Below are positions 51,797 through 60,193 of a stretch of DNA of 64,000 nt, in pieces. This DNA is from Pelagibacterium luteolum. Its GTDB lineage: Bacteria > Pseudomonadota > Alphaproteobacteria > Rhizobiales > Devosiaceae. The notes beneath the pieces were generated by a model that had not been told where the DNA came from, did not search any database, and saw only the letters and a list, made by a program, of their open reading frames with translations. Both the position numbers and the translations under genes were made by a program. The DNA lies in the NCBI RefSeq assembly GCF_900100665.1, contig NZ_FNCS01000003.1:310001-374000 (forward strand), written 5' to 3'. The first letter of the stretch is position 1; every line of letters begins with the position of its first letter.

Positions 51797-52980
51797 CGGC
51801 TCGTGCTCTTTCGGCCCTGACTGAGTTCGACCCCGGCGTCGAGTATGATTGCCGCAGCAAACGCCATAACCACGGCGGGAATGGCACCGAGTAATACGAG
51901 CGGCATGGCTGTCTGGGTGATGCCCTGGAAGACGAAGGTACCGAGCCCGCCGCCACCGATCAGACCGGCGATAACGGCAAGGCCTATATTTTGAACCAAT
52001 ACGATGCGGATGCCGGTGAGGATGACTGGAAAGGCGAGCGGCAACAGGATTTGCGTAAGTCTCTGGCCGTTCGTCATGCCCATGCCTCTAGCCGCCTCGT
52101 TGGCATCGCGCGGCACGCCATCCAGCCCTACGACCGTATTGGACACCATGGGCAACAGCGAATAGGCAAAGAGAGCAACAAACGCCGGCGCATAACCAAT
52201 ACCCGCAATGCCCAGTGCGGCGGCCCCCGGAATATTGGCGCCTATCCATGCCATCGGCGCGATGAGCAGCCCAAACAGTGCAATGGACGGCACTGTCTGA
52301 ACGACATTGAGGGTGCCCAGGATTCCGGCTCGCACGCGGGGGATGCGATAGCAGACAATGCCGAGGGGCACACCAATGGCGATGGCAGCCCCCACTGCGC
52401 CAAACGCGAGGAAAAGATGCACCTGCAATTCGCGCCAGAACGCGCCGGCGCGGCTCTGGTATTCTCGCAAGACATCGATATCGTCCCAAAGGCCGGACAT
52501 CAGAATACCCGCGAGCCCTGCGAGCACCGATGCGAGAACGCCGATACGGGCGAGTGGTCGAAGCCCTAATCGCGCCAAAGCATCGGCACCGGCCAGCGCG
52601 AAAGCGAAGGCCATCAGCCAGAAGCCGGAACCGGCGGAAACGCGCGCGAAATTATCGCCTTCCGGGATGAGAGCGCTCGCGGCCAGGCCTACGAATATCG
52701 ACAGCCCCAAAAGCGCTCCACCGCAGATGGCAAGTCGGACAGACAGACGCGTTCGGATCACAAGGGACGCTAACGCAATTCCTAAGACCGCTACCAGCGC
52801 TATACCTGAGTCCCCCAGCGCCTCCCATGCCCTGAGCGGTTCGCCCTGGACGATACGATTCGCGCGAAACAGCACGAAGGGCAGGACGACTAGGCCGACC
52901 AGCCCGATAAGCGCCACGACCATCCCGAGTTTATCGAGATGGACGCGCCGTGATGCTTGCGATTGCGCCAAGGCACTCAA
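51793..52980 (-). CDS. yehY: osmoprotectant ABC transporter permease, YehY-like (long form)
   Basis: The 395-residue permease has an N-terminal extension of about five helices (from LGMVVALIGLVGLVVLPF) in front of the usual permease core with coupling loop DANEAARGMGMTNGQRLTQI. YehY of E. coli has the same long form. The start is uncertain: the TTG at 52980 lacks a clear ribosome site, and an ATG nineteen codons in (LGMVVA) has none either. The core is beyond doubt. Confidence 0.9.
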   Translation of the reverse strand: MSALAQSQASRRVHLDKLGMVVALIGLVGLVVLPFVLFRANRIVQGEPLRAWEALGDSGIALVAVLGIALASLVIRTRLSVRLAICGGALLGLSIFVGLAASALIPEGDNFARVSAGSGFWLMAFAFALAGADALARLGLRPLARIGVLASVLAGLAGILMSGLWDDIDVLREYQSRAGAFWRELQVHLFLAFGAVGAAIAIGVPLGIVCYRIPRVRAGILGTLNVVQTVPSIALFGLLIAPMAWIGANIPGAAALGIAGIGYAPAFVALFAYSLLPMVSNTVVGLDGVPRDANEAARGMGMTNGQRLTQILLPLAFPVILTGIRIVLVQNIGLAVIAGLIGGGGLGTFVFQGITQTAMPLVLLGAIPAVVMAFAAAIILDAGVELSQGRKSTSR

Positions 52981-53028
52981 AGTGAGGCGATCCGGCGCGA
53001 CAGCTTTCGGCCGTCGCGCCCTTGATGG

Positions 53029-53934
53029 CTAGAGCAGACCGTTTTCGGAGAGGTAGCTCTGCGCCACCGCATCGGCAGGCTCACCGCCCAGTTGCACACG
53101 ACCATTGAGCTCCTGAAGCACTTCAAGGGTCAAGCCCTCAAATACCGGCGCGAGAAGATCCGCAATTTGCGGATATTCTTCCAAAACATCCTGCCGGATA
53201 ATCGGCGAAGGATTATAGACCGGCTGAACACCAAGGTCGTCTTCCAGAACCACCAAGCCGGCCGAGGCGATGCCGCCATCGGTGCCATAGACCATCGCGG
53301 CATTGGCGCCCGAGGTCTGGTTGGCTGCAGCCGCAATTGTCGCTGCGGTGTCACCGCCAGAGAGCTGGATCAGCTGATCCGAGGACAATTCAAACCCGTA
53401 GGTTTCCTGGAAGGCCGGCAGAGCGGGCGCCGACGTCACGAATTCGCTTGATGCCGCAAGGACGATCTCGCCGCCGCCAGCGATGTACTCACCGAAATCG
53501 GAAAGGGTCGAAAGCCCGTTTTCCTCGGCAATTTCCGAGCGCACGGCGATGCCCCAAGTGTTGTTGGCGGGCGATGGTTGCAGCCAGACGATGCCGTTTT
53601 CCTCAAGATCGAGTTCGGCAACGCGCTGATAGGCGGCCTCAGCATCGTTCCAGATCGGATCTTCGCCCTCGTTGAAAAAGAACGCACCGTTGCCGGTGTA
53701 TTCTGGATAAATATCGATCTGGCCGGCCGTGATGGCCTCGCGAACGATGGGCGTGCCGCCCAATTGGATGCGGCTTTCAACGGCGATGTCGTTGGCCTCG
53801 AGCACCTGGTAGATGATGCTGCCCAGCACCCCGCCTTCAGTATCGATCTTGGACGCAACGACGACTTGTGCGGATGCCGAAGAGGTCAGCGCAGCGAAAA
53901 CGGCCGCGCCTGCGATGGTAGATAGCAATTTCAC
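53029..53934 (-). CDS. osmF: osmoprotectant-binding protein, OsmF/YehZ-like
   Basis: The 301-residue binding protein has a signal peptide (MKLLSTIAGAAVFAALTSSA-like, then SAQVVVASK) and the OsmF/OpuCC motifs KIDTEGGVLGSIIYQVLE, IDIYPEYTGNGAFFF and PSPIIRQDVLEEYP. It binds betaine-like solutes. I chose the GTG at 53934, which has GGGAG seven bases upstream; longer in-frame starts would place residues before the signal peptide. First gene of the yehZYXW-like unit. Confidence 0.93.
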   Translation of the reverse strand: MKLLSTIAGAAVFAALTSSASAQVVVASKIDTEGGVLGSIIYQVLEANDIAVESRIQLGGTPIVREAITAGQIDIYPEYTGNGAFFFNEGEDPIWNDAEAAYQRVAELDLEENGIVWLQPSPANNTWGIAVRSEIAEENGLSTLSDFGEYIAGGGEIVLAASSEFVTSAPALPAFQETYGFELSSDQLIQLSGGDTAATIAAAANQTSGANAAMVYGTDGGIASAGLVVLEDDLGVQPVYNPSPIIRQDVLEEYPQIADLLAPVFEGLTLEVLQELNGRVQLGGEPADAVAQSYLSENGLL

Positions 53935-54051
53935 GGATTTTCTCCCGGTCTGGCTCTGGTCAATTTTGGGGTTGCCCAGCCTACAGACTGAGAGCGGGAT
54001 GACCACCCCTCGACCGGAAATAATCGTGAACGAATTTTGTTCCCTACAGGA

Positions 54052-54540
54052 TTAGCCCATAGGATATGGCAGATAACCTATGAAACCTGTGAGCTTCCAT
54101 TCGCCGTCAATGCGGGCCAGCGTATAGACCGATTGCCAATTGAGAATGTCGATGTCTCCGCCGGCCATTTCGACCTGACCGTCGAATTTCTTATGCGCCA
54201 GGGCACGATCCCCCGTCACCTCGATGTCCGTGAGGGTGGTTGCATTAAAGACCGCCTGTTTCGCCGTAGCCGCGATTGCGCGGGCGCGAAAATCGATGGC
54301 CCCGGCCACCCAGGAATCGCGATAGGCTGCAAGGCCGGGAAAGCTGATGCGCCAATCATCGGGGTTGGCCGAAGCCTTCCCGTCAATGCCCATGAACCGA
54401 TCAGCGGCAAAGTCACCTTCCACCATGCTCCAGTCGCATGCGATGAAGGCATCGATATCGCGAGCGACGAGCATGTCCCATATGACATGACGATCCGACC
54501 CCGCCGGGAACGGGTTCAGCTTTACGAGGTCTGATGGCAT
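54052..54540 (-). CDS. NTF2/SnoaL-like hypothetical protein (162 aa)
   Basis: The protein has the look of a small cone-shaped NTF2-like fold: DRHVIWDMLVARDIDAFIACDW at the start and the closing WQSVYTLARIDGEWKLTGFIGYLPY strands. No catalytic motif is obvious. Its ATG overlaps the stop of the peptide-transport ATPase gene (TGATG), so it is the last gene of that operon. It may bind or modify the imported compound; this is a guess from context. Confidence 0.75.
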   Translation of the reverse strand: MPSDLVKLNPFPAGSDRHVIWDMLVARDIDAFIACDWSMVEGDFAADRFMGIDGKASANPDDWRISFPGLAAYRDSWVAGAIDFRARAIAATAKQAVFNATTLTDIEVTGDRALAHKKFDGQVEMAGGDIDILNWQSVYTLARIDGEWKLTGFIGYLPYPMG

Positions 54541-55481
54541 CAGGCGGCATCTCGTTTCTCGAAACGATGGCGGACAAAGTGACCCGGCTCGACCTCTACG
54601 GGCAAGCCCGCCGGTTTACGCGCCAATTCACGTACGGCTTCGACCCCTTGCGCGAATTCACGGCTCTCGGCATCGGCATGTGTCAGCCGCACGCACGGAT
54701 TGGGCACGGCATCGAGCAAAACCTTGGTATAGGGATGCTGGGGGTTGGAAACTATCATCTGCGACGGCCCCCACTCCACCACTTGCCCTGCAAACATCAC
54801 GGCCGTCTCCTCGGCCAGATAATGAGCAGTTGCGATATCGTGCGTTATGTAGAGAAAGGTGATCCCGCGCTGGGTCTTCATGCGCTCCATGAGACCCAGC
54901 ACGGACTTCCGAATGGAAACGTCCAGCATCGACGTTGGTTCGTCGGCGACAATCAGATCGGCGCCCACTGCGATAGCCCGGGCAAGATTGACACGCTGGC
55001 GTTGGCCGCCCGACAGTTCGTGAGGATATTTATCGAGCGCCACGTCCGAATCCAGCTCTACATCGGCAAGCACCTGACGCACCGCATCAACCAACGCCGC
55101 GCCAGAAAGCCCGGAATGGAGGCGCAGGGGGCGCTCGATATGATGGCGGATCGTATGCGCTGGATTAAGGGCGGCGAAAGGGTCTTGGAAGACCATCTGC
55201 ACCGAACGCGCATAGTCCAGCTTTTCCGCGCGGCTCTTGAAGGCAGAGATGTCGTTGCCCTTGAACCGAATACTGCCCTCTGAGAGCCGAAACAGCCGGG
55301 TCACCGCCCGCCCGATGGTCGATTTTCCCGACCCGGATTCGCCAACGATGGCCAATGCCTTGCCCTTCTGGATGGATAGCGAAATATTTCGCATGGCGAC
55401 CACTTCCTTGGTCGCCCCGAACATGGGCTTGAGGTGGAAGATTTTCGAGGCGTTCTCGATCTCAAGTAGTGGCGTGCCCAT
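54540..55481 (-). CDS. peptide-type ABC transporter ATP-binding protein (OppF/DppF-like)
   Basis: The 313-residue ATPase has Walker [18 protein letters not shown], Walker B LIVADEPTSMLD and the OppF-type C-terminal region with NPQHPYTKVLLDAVP. The ATG at 55481 has GAGG seven bases upstream. A GTG five codons earlier overlaps the previous stop (GTGA) and is an alternative start. It forms the ATPase pair with the next gene upstream. Confidence 0.94.
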   Translation of the reverse strand: MGTPLLEIENASKIFHLKPMFGATKEVVAMRNISLSIQKGKALAIVGESGSGKSTIGRAVTRLFRLSEGSIRFKGNDISAFKSRAEKLDYARSVQMVFQDPFAALNPAHTIRHHIERPLRLHSGLSGAALVDAVRQVLADVELDSDVALDKYPHELSGGQRQRVNLARAIAVGADLIVADEPTSMLDVSIRKSVLGLMERMKTQRGITFLYITHDIATAHYLAEETAVMFAGQVVEWGPSQMIVSNPQHPYTKVLLDAVPNPCVRLTHADAESREFAQGVEAVRELARKPAGLPVEVEPGHFVRHRFEKRDAA

Positions 55482-55492
55482 CGACTTTCCTC

Positions 55493-56281
55493 TCACGCTG
55501 CACCGAGACGCGGCATCGCATCCCAGAGTTTTCTTGTGTAAGCATGCTTGGGGCTGTCGACGATCTCGGCGGTCGGCGCGACCTCGACGATCTTGCCTTC
55601 GAGCATCACCGCGATCCGATCGGCGAACTGGCTCATCAGCGCCAGATCGTGCGTGATGAACAGGATCGAAAACCCAAATTGCGCCTTGAGCGTCATGATC
55701 TCTTGCAATATCTCGCGCTGCACGACGACGTCCAGGGCCGTAGTGGGTTCGTCCATGACGATGAGCTTGGGATTGAGGGCCAGGGCCATGGTGAGCACCA
55801 CGCGCTGGCGCATACCGCCCGAGAGTTGATGCGGATAATCATCGAGCCGTGCCGACGGGATGCCGACAAGCGTAAGCAGTTCTTCAGCCCGGGCGCGAAT
55901 TTCCGTCCGGTTCATCGATGTATGCTTAGCCAGCATGTCACGGAACTGTTCGAAAATGGTCAGGACGGGATTGAGCGAGTTCATGGCGCTTTGGAACACC
56001 ATCGAGACATTCGACCATCGCCATTTTTCGAGCCTGTCGGCCGGCATGGCCAGCACGTCGGTCCCGTCGATAACGATCGACCCTTCGGAGATGATCGCTG
56101 GCGGGCGATGCAATCGCATCAGCGAAAAGGCGATCGTCGACTTCCCGCAGCCCGATTCCCCGGCCAGCCCCATGACTTCGCCATGTCCGATATCGAGATC
56201 GACGCCCTTGACGGCGGTGAAGAGGCCTTTGCCGGTGAGAAAATCGACCTTGAGGCCTTTGACGTCGACAAGTTGGCTCAT
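55493..56281 (-). CDS. peptide-type ABC transporter ATP-binding protein (OppD/DppD-like)
   Basis: The 262-residue ATPase has Walker A GESGCGKST, the OppD-type NSLNPVLTI region, LSGGMRQR, Walker B LIVMDEPTTALD and THDLALMSQFADR. It is shorter than many DppD proteins because the C-terminal cysteine-containing extension, which binds an iron-sulfur cluster in some members, is absent. The ATG overlaps the permease stop by four bases. Confidence 0.94.
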   Translation of the reverse strand: MSQLVDVKGLKVDFLTGKGLFTAVKGVDLDIGHGEVMGLAGESGCGKSTIAFSLMRLHRPPAIISEGSIVIDGTDVLAMPADRLEKWRWSNVSMVFQSAMNSLNPVLTIFEQFRDMLAKHTSMNRTEIRARAEELLTLVGIPSARLDDYPHQLSGGMRQRVVLTMALALNPKLIVMDEPTTALDVVVQREILQEIMTLKAQFGFSILFITHDLALMSQFADRIAVMLEGKIVEVAPTAEIVDSPKHAYTRKLWDAMPRLGAA

Positions 56282-57198
56282 TGGGCGGCCCCCTGAAGTT
56301 TGCCGGCGGCGCGCTGGCGATCGATCTTTTCCTGCGCCTTTGCAGCCGCTGCTATGGTGCCCAACGTCCGAAGGCGAGGGTTGGAAATTTCGTCTACTCC
56401 GAAATTGAGCAGCGACAACCCGATGCCGATCCCGGCGACGGCGACGGCAGGCGCAAGCACCTCCCACCACGCCCCGACGGTAATCGCTGACGAGTTTTGC
56501 GCGTGATAGAGCATCGTACCCCAGGAGACCGACATGGGATTGCCGAGGCCAAGAAATTCGAGCGTTGCCTGGGTGATGATGGTGTAGGTCACCGAACCGA
56601 TGAAATTGAACCCGATGATCGAGAGCAGGTTAGGCAGCAACTCGACAAATATCATTCGGTGCGCAGGTTCGCCGATCAACTCGGAGGCTTGAATATACTC
56701 CCGTTGCCGCAAGGTCATGGTTTGCGCCCGTGTAACCCGCGCACCCCAGGCCCATGAGGTAACCCCGATGATGATGGCGATAACGACAGGTGAGGTCTGC
56801 CCCACGAATGCAGCGATCACCAGCAGCAGCGGCAATTGTGGGATGACGAGCACGATGTTGGTGCAGAAATTGATGATCTCATCGACCACGCCACCGAAAT
56901 AGCCTGCCGTGATGCCGAGAACCGTGCCGATCAATACGACAAGAAGCCCGGCAAAGAATCCAACCGCCAGCGACGTGCGCGTCCCATAGATCAGCTGGGC
57001 AAAGACATCGCGCCCCATGCGGGTGGTGCCAAGGAGGGCCTCTCCATCTGGCGCAACATGGGGACGCCCGACCCGCGCCATGGGATCGGCTCCCAATAGC
57101 ATCGGCCCAAAGATGGCGACGGCGACATAGGCGAGAACGATGGCAAGGCCAATTGCCGCCTTGCGATTTCGTAAAAAGACCTTGAGCGTTTCAAACAT
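56278..57198 (-). CDS. peptide-type ABC transporter permease (OppC/DppC-like)
   Basis: The 306-residue permease begins with the OppC N-terminal segment (RNRKAAIGLAIVLAYVAVAIF), followed by the GTTRMGRDVFAQLIYGTRTSLAVG motif region and the coupling loop around YIQASELIGEPAHRMIFVELLP. GGAGGG precedes the ATG. It lies three bases after the DppB-like gene and pairs with it. Confidence 0.94.
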   Translation of the reverse strand: MFETLKVFLRNRKAAIGLAIVLAYVAVAIFGPMLLGADPMARVGRPHVAPDGEALLGTTRMGRDVFAQLIYGTRTSLAVGFFAGLLVVLIGTVLGITAGYFGGVVDEIINFCTNIVLVIPQLPLLLVIAAFVGQTSPVVIAIIIGVTSWAWGARVTRAQTMTLRQREYIQASELIGEPAHRMIFVELLPNLLSIIGFNFIGSVTYTIITQATLEFLGLGNPMSVSWGTMLYHAQNSSAITVGAWWEVLAPAVAVAGIGIGLSLLNFGVDEISNPRLRTLGTIAAAAKAQEKIDRQRAAGKLQGAAQ

Positions 57199-57201
57199 CG
57201 A

Positions 57202-58179
57202 TCAGGCCCTCCGCAGCCGTGGGTCGAGCAGCACATAGATGAGATCGACGATGAGATTGGCGGTGAGGATGGCGAGCGTCATGATCAGGAGCTGGCCCTG
57301 GATCAGCGGATAGTCGCGCGTGACGATGCCGATATAAAGCGTCTGTCCCAGACCCGGATAGTTGAACACAACTTCCGTAACCAGGGAACCGCCCAGAATG
57401 GCGCCGAGCGTCAGACCAAGCGACGTGACCGAGGGCAGCAGCGCGTTGCGCGCAGCATAATTGAACTTCACCCGGCGCTCGGACAATCCTTTGGCGAGCC
57501 CCATGATAACATGGTCTTCGCCCAATTGGCCGATCATGTTGTTGCGCATGGTGACGAGATAGCCGCCGACAAAAACGATCATCAGCGAACAGACGGGCAT
57601 CAGCGCATGGATGAAGACGCTTGAGATGTACGCCCAGGTAAAGCCAGGGTCGAGGCGGGGATTGAAGGCATAGCCGGTGGGGAGCCAGCGCAACGCGACC
57701 CCGAATGTAAACAGCGCCACGAGCGCGATCACCACTGGCGGGATAGCCTGAAGTGCGAGCGAGGTGGGCGTGACGATGGCATCAAACGCCCCACCGCGCT
57801 TCCAGGCTGCAAAAACGCCGAGCAATGAGCCGATGGCAAAAGCCATGAGCGTTGCGCAACCCGCGAGTAGGAGCGTCCAAGGCAGAGCGTATCCCAGCCG
57901 CTCATTGACGGTTTGGGGATAGAAGCGGATGGAATAGCCAAGATCGCCGGTAAATACTGATTTTAAATAGGAGAAATACTGCTCGTGCAGCGGACCGGTG
58001 GCAAAGCCGAAGGTCTCGATCAACGCTGCCCGCGCTTCTGGCGGAATCGTCGTTTGCGACTGGGCAAACATGATGTCGATGGGATTGCCGGGCATCAGCC
58101 GCGGCAGAATGAAATTGATCGTCGCGGCAACAAAGAACGCAACGATATAAAAGCCCAGACGGCGCAGGACGAAGGCCAT
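57202..58179 (-). CDS. peptide-type ABC transporter permease (OppB/DppB-like)
   Basis: The 325-residue permease starts FVLRRLGFYIVAFFVAATIN and has FILPRLMPGNPID, the GDLGYSIRF segment and the coupling loop near HVIMGLAKGLSERRVKFNYAARNALLP. The ATG at 58179 has GGAGAG upstream; longer in-frame extensions are not supported. It is separated from the binding-protein gene by a terminator-like hairpin. Confidence 0.94.
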   Translation of the reverse strand: MAFVLRRLGFYIVAFFVAATINFILPRLMPGNPIDIMFAQSQTTIPPEARAALIETFGFATGPLHEQYFSYLKSVFTGDLGYSIRFYPQTVNERLGYALPWTLLLAGCATLMAFAIGSLLGVFAAWKRGGAFDAIVTPTSLALQAIPPVVIALVALFTFGVALRWLPTGYAFNPRLDPGFTWAYISSVFIHALMPVCSLMIVFVGGYLVTMRNNMIGQLGEDHVIMGLAKGLSERRVKFNYAARNALLPSVTSLGLTLGAILGGSLVTEVVFNYPGLGQTLYIGIVTRDYPLIQGQLLIMTLAILTANLIVDLIYVLLDPRLRRA

Positions 58180-58197
58180 GGTCTCTCTCCGCTCTGA

Positions 58198-58232
58198 AGA
58201 AAAAGGACCGGCGCAGAGCGATGCTGCGCCGG
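58198..58232 (-). terminator. hairpin with T run between binding-protein and permease genes
   Basis: CCGGCGCAG (58208-58216) and CTGCGCCGG (58224-58232) form a perfect nine-pair stem; on the minus strand the stem is followed by TCC and TTTTT. It lies 18 bases after the binding-protein stop. It probably acts as a partial terminator, so that more binding protein than permease is made. Confidence 0.75.
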
Positions 58233-58250
58233 CCGGTGTCGAAGGGAGGA

Positions 58251-59921
58251 CTAGTCTTCGACGGGTCGCAGAGCGAGAAGGTGCAGGAGCCGCTCGGGGA
58301 CACCTGCATAAACCACCGGGCGCGCAACCGGGTTGTCGGCGTTGAAAAAGCCGGTGAAGCGGGCTGTGTTGTATTCGTACCAAAGCGGGTTGTCGAAGAC
58401 GAAGACCAGCGGCATGTCCTCGGCGATCAGCATCTGGATCTCGTTCATGTACTCGGTCTGCTCATCGGGATCGACCGTGGTATTGAAGGCATCAAGCGCC
58501 TCATCGAGAGCCGGGTTGGAATAGCGAGCCGACTGGAACCGCGACTGGCCGATATGGCGGCTGTGGAGGGCCTGATCCATAAAGTAGTGCGGCGTCACAC
58601 CAGTCGTCACCGAGTTAATGGCCGCGTCGAAGTCCCCGGCGATCAGTTGATCGGTCCAGGCTGGGCTTTCCGGGGTCTGCATCGTGGCGTTGATGCCCAA
58701 CTCGTTGAGCCCTTCGACGGCCAGTTGGACGGTGTTCACCCAATCCGTCCAGCCATTGGGCACGATGATATCGAATGCGATGGGCGCACCGCTTGGGGTT
58801 TCGATAAACCCATCCCCGTCACTATCGGAATACCCGGCCTCTTCGAGAAGCGCACGGGCAGCCTCGATATCGAATTCGGTAAACTGACCATACTCGGCCT
58901 CAACTTCCGGATTGTTCCAGGAGTGATAGGCGCGCCCTAGGCCCGACGGGTAGTCATTCGCGGTCGGATAGCCATAACCGGCGATGTCGACCATCGCCTC
59001 GCGGTCCATGGCCATCGAGAAGGCCCGACGGAAGGCGACGTCGTTAAAGGCTTCGCTGAGCCCGGCGTCGTCGGTTTCAAGGTTGAGCGAGAAAAACACC
59101 GGCGAACCCGATGGGAACCAGTAGCCGTGATTGTCCGGGTCGGTACCAACATAGGTGCGCTCGATGTCGGGCAGGAATGAGCCAAACCAGTCAAGCTCAC
59201 CATTGGCTGCAGCGGACAGGACCTGGTCGTTGTTGGCGAGCTGCGGCAAGCGCATGCAATCAACATGCAGGCTCTCGGCATCCCAATAATTGGGGTTGCG
59301 GCACTGGATGTATTCCTGGGGCGTAAACCGATCGATCTCCGTCAGAGGACCAGAGCCTACGGTTTCGGGATTGGTGTAGGTAACGGGATCCTCCACCTCT
59401 GCCCAAACATGTTCGGGCACAGGGTAGACTTGAACCAGCTGATAGATGAGGCCCGCATCCACCTCGGTCATGTCGATGCGCACAGTGCGCTCGTCAACGG
59501 CCTCGACCCCGACCAGCTTCGGCCAGACGGCGCGAATGTCGAGGGCCGGAAATTCCTTGATGAGATCGAATGTGAAGACGACGTCCTCAGCGGTGATCGG
59601 CTCACCATCCGACCAGGTCAGTCCTTCGCGCAAAACGAACGTCAGCGACAAAAGGTCGTCGGAATATTCGTACGATTCAGCGAGCCGATATTCGGCTTCT
59701 CCGCCATGCATGGCGTTGAAGACAACCAGCGGCTCATACATGAAATCAAGAACGGTGGGCAGTACGGTAGTTGAATTGAATGGGTTGTAGTTTTCGACCC
59801 ATGAAGTCAATTGCTGTGGAACTGCCGTCAGGATGGCGCGGTCGTCCTGTGCGAAGGCGGCACCCGCGGGCAGAACCAGCGCGCTGGCCATAAGCGCGCC
59901 TGTGATCAATTTGATGGACAT
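58251..59921 (-). CDS. peptide-type ABC transporter substrate-binding protein (family 5)
   Basis: The 556-residue protein has a signal peptide (MSIKLITGALMASALVLPAG, cleavage near AFAQDD) and family 5 motifs: LRAGLTWSDGEPITAEDVVFT-like region (FVLREGLTWSDGEPITAEDV), VGSGPLTEID, and RRAFSMAMDREAMV. Family 5 proteins bind peptides, but many take up oligosaccharides or other solutes, so the ligand is open. A probable hexosaminidase gene lies beyond the histidine kinase. GGAGGG stands ten bases before the ATG. Confidence 0.93.
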   Translation of the reverse strand: MSIKLITGALMASALVLPAGAAFAQDDRAILTAVPQQLTSWVENYNPFNSTTVLPTVLDFMYEPLVVFNAMHGGEAEYRLAESYEYSDDLLSLTFVLREGLTWSDGEPITAEDVVFTFDLIKEFPALDIRAVWPKLVGVEAVDERTVRIDMTEVDAGLIYQLVQVYPVPEHVWAEVEDPVTYTNPETVGSGPLTEIDRFTPQEYIQCRNPNYWDAESLHVDCMRLPQLANNDQVLSAAANGELDWFGSFLPDIERTYVGTDPDNHGYWFPSGSPVFFSLNLETDDAGLSEAFNDVAFRRAFSMAMDREAMVDIAGYGYPTANDYPSGLGRAYHSWNNPEVEAEYGQFTEFDIEAARALLEEAGYSDSDGDGFIETPSGAPIAFDIIVPNGWTDWVNTVQLAVEGLNELGINATMQTPESPAWTDQLIAGDFDAAINSVTTGVTPHYFMDQALHSRHIGQSRFQSARYSNPALDEALDAFNTTVDPDEQTEYMNEIQMLIAEDMPLVFVFDNPLWYEYNTARFTGFFNADNPVARPVVYAGVPERLLHLLALRPVED

Positions 59922-60193
59922 CGGTTGGTTTCCCTCCAGTTTGGCGCAGCCCCTTCGCTGCGTATTTCCGATCCGCCGTGTGGCGAACGCACCTTTGTGC
60001 AGGGCATATTGTGGGGGTAACCAGGGGCTCAGTGTCACGGGTGCTTTTTCGTCAATAGCGCTCTCAAAACCGGCAAATCCGTCAAAATCGCCGATATGAC
60101 AGGAGACGGGCTTTATCTCTTTCGCTATCGCCATAAGAATGTCCTGTGTCATAGGCGGCGCGAGGGGCGCTGCGTGGCAACAGGGAGAGCGCG
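59922..60193. promoter_or_regulatory. divergent promoter region, binding protein versus histidine kinase
   Basis: This 272-base region must hold promoters for both directions. I find no strong palindrome and no clear -35/-10 pair. Open frames through it in the reading frame of the binding protein lack a ribosome site and are not taken as its N-terminus. Confidence 0.5.
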
